This document shows, in pieces, positions 62,798 through 64,000 of a stretch of DNA of 64,000 bases (its first letter is position 1; each line of letters starts with the position of its first letter). The translations under genes were made by a program, and so were the position numbers. Source of the DNA: Clostridiaceae bacterium (GTDB taxonomy: Bacteria > Bacillota > Clostridia > Lachnospirales > Lachnospiraceae). The notes below the pieces were generated by a model that was given only the letters and a program-made list of their open reading frames with translations, was not told where the DNA came from and made no database searches. The stretch spans positions 167,127 through 231,126 of the forward strand of contig CAJSZV010000001.1 in NCBI GenBank assembly GCA_910574345.1. Reading direction: 5' to 3'.

Positions 62798-63958
62798 ATG
62801 GTAAAGAGATCAATAGATTATATACTTAAAAGGATAAAAGATACAGATAAAGCAGTGATAGTGGGAGCCGGAAAAAGAGGGCATGAATTATTGGAATGTT
62901 TAGAGGAATGGCATGTTAATGCCATTGTATATTTTCTTGATAATAATGAAGCTCTTATGGGACATGATATACATAATATTAGAATAATCAAACCTTGTAA
63001 AATAGATGGATGTATTTATATTATAGCTGTTGATTCCATGGATTCTAGAAAAGAATTTTTTGACCAACTGCAGAAGCTTGGGGTTGAAAAAAGGGATATT
63101 ATAATATATTACGCATTTAGAGACTATGAATATTTAAGTAATTTGGATGAAAAATACTATGAAGATGAATTGCAGGAAATGTATTGGGAACGGTTTGGTA
63201 AAAGGATAGATTGGAAGAACCCAGTGACATATAATGAAAAAATTAATTGGGAAAAATTGAATATTAAAGACGAAAGAAGAACAAGACTGGCAGATAAATA
63301 TTTGGTCAGGGATTGGATTAAAGAGAAAATTGGTGAAAGATACCTTACAAAATTATATGGTGTTTGGGATAATGCAGATGAGATTGATTTTGAAAGTTTA
63401 CCAAATTCTTTTGTATTAAAAGTAAATAATGGAAGTGTGCGAAATATTATTGTAAAAGACAAGGAGAAGATTGATAAATCAGAGATATGCAGTCAATTAA
63501 ATCAATGGAAAGACTGTAATTTTGCTTATGGAAATCTAGAACTACATTATAAAGATATTATTCCTAAAATTATATGTGAAGAGTATTTGGAAGGTGTAGC
63601 TGATAATGTGTATGATTATAATATATTTTGTTTTCATGGAAAACCAAAATATATATGGTGTATAAAGGGGAGTCATAAACCGGATTGTCGAGCTTCTTTT
63701 TATGATACGAATTGGGAAGTACAACCATTTAGTTATGGATATCCGAGGGATCCGGTAATAGCGGAAAGACCAAAACAACTAGATGAAATGTTAAGGCTTA
63801 GTGAGATTTTATGTGAAGAATTTCTTCATGTACGTGTCGATTGGTATAATTTACCGGATGGGAGAATTATATTTGGTGAAATGACATTTTCAACATGGGC
63901 TGGTTTTGAACCATGGGAGCCAGAAGAATATGATACTTATTTTGGAAATCTGATTTAA
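62798..63958 (+). CDS. TupA-like ATP-grasp protein with N-terminal Rossmann module
   Basis: 386 residues. The first about 105 residues are the small module (AVIVGAGKRGHELL, YFLDNNEALMG). The remainder matches TupA-like ATP-grasp proteins found in exopolysaccharide loci: TYNEKINWEKLN, LADKYLVRDWIKEKIGERYL, FVLKVNNGSVRNIIVKDK and VDWYNLPDGRIIFGEMTF. It is expected to couple ATP to an amide-type bond on a glycan. The start follows GGAAGGAGAAGAG. 42 bases of AT-rich sequence end the window without another gene. Confidence 0.83.
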   Translation: MVKRSIDYILKRIKDTDKAVIVGAGKRGHELLECLEEWHVNAIVYFLDNNEALMGHDIHNIRIIKPCKIDGCIYIIAVDSMDSRKEFFDQLQKLGVEKRDIIIYYAFRDYEYLSNLDEKYYEDELQEMYWERFGKRIDWKNPVTYNEKINWEKLNIKDERRTRLADKYLVRDWIKEKIGERYLTKLYGVWDNADEIDFESLPNSFVLKVNNGSVRNIIVKDKEKIDKSEICSQLNQWKDCNFAYGNLELHYKDIIPKIICEEYLEGVADNVYDYNIFCFHGKPKYIWCIKGSHKPDCRASFYDTNWEVQPFSYGYPRDPVIAERPKQLDEMLRLSEILCEEFLHVRVDWYNLPDGRIIFGEMTFSTWAGFEPWEPEEYDTYFGNLI

Positions 63959-64000
63959 GTGATTTGGAATTATAGTTAAAGAGTAAAAAGGTATTGAGGA

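Overview
The window looks like the chromosome of a Lachnospiraceae-type gut clostridium. The basis is strong AGGAGG ribosome binding sites, a tryptophan T-box, a ClpS/ClpA pair, a stand-alone TrpB2, an archaeal-type Asd and many small family proteins known from that group. The Enterocloster/Clostridium clostridioforme group would fit, but species is an inference. Positions 1-42 kb have mixed-GC, core-like genes. From about 42 kb, and clearly from 47.9 kb, the DNA is visibly richer in A and T and carries surface-glycan and mobile-element-derived genes, so 42-64 kb is best read as an accessory region.

Layout: 1-13.7 kb holds a truncated mgtE, gltX, a small SHOCT membrane protein, a UvrD-like helicase, cobA, a DUF1292 protein, argS, a SWIM-SNF2 ATPase, clpS and clpA. 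13.7-19.8 kb is a 5-oxoproline utilisation locus: an NRAMP-like permease, pxpB, pxpC, a biotin carrier protein, biotin carboxylase and pxpA. Its subunits match the domain set of urea carboxylase. 20-22 kb has an MBL hydrolase, a metallophosphoesterase and a decayed insertion sequence. 23.1-25.1 kb is a Trp T-box followed by trpB2. 25.1-25.5 kb is a possible non-coding RNA gene. 25.5-27.5 kb is a two-gene RNA repair cassette (RNA ligase plus HD-Pnk). 27.5-30.7 kb is a MerR regulator and its probable target, a flavinylated lipoprotein reductase. 30.8-33.9 kb carries two minus-strand genes (COG3044 ATPase, GltD-like). 34-42 kb has tRNA-Gly(CCC), a 48-residue protein, parE, parC, deoD, tatD and asd.

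The accessory part begins with about 850 bases of debris and a 22-bp perfect palindrome. Next comes a TnpB-family protein that appears to have lost all three RuvC catalytic acids. About 430 bases of structured non-coding sequence follow it, then a CDP-glycerol glycerophosphotransferase-like gene, a membrane-anchored protein and a secreted surface protein. From 47.9 kb one long operon-like run encodes an SDR, a DegT aminotransferase, an ATP-grasp ligase, a Gfo/Idh dehydrogenase, a DAHP synthase, a pyruvyl transferase, a CitC-like adenylyltransferase, an F420-type Fe-S protein, SGNH-like proteins, a radical SAM protein, an FkbM methyltransferase, a glycosyltransferase and a TupA-like ATP-grasp protein. 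This set suggests an unusual surface polymer decoration or small molecule built from a PEP-derived unit.

The best candidates for something new are: (1) the nuclease-dead TnpB-like gene with its downstream RNA, a possible RNA-guided regulator of the surface locus; (2) an RNA block at 44.36 kb whose structure, with compensatory base changes, recurs in the parE leader at 34.64 kb; (3) the split urea-carboxylase-like 5-oxoprolinase operon; and (4) the glycan cluster, with its DAHP synthase and a small Rossmann module fused to four different enzymes.
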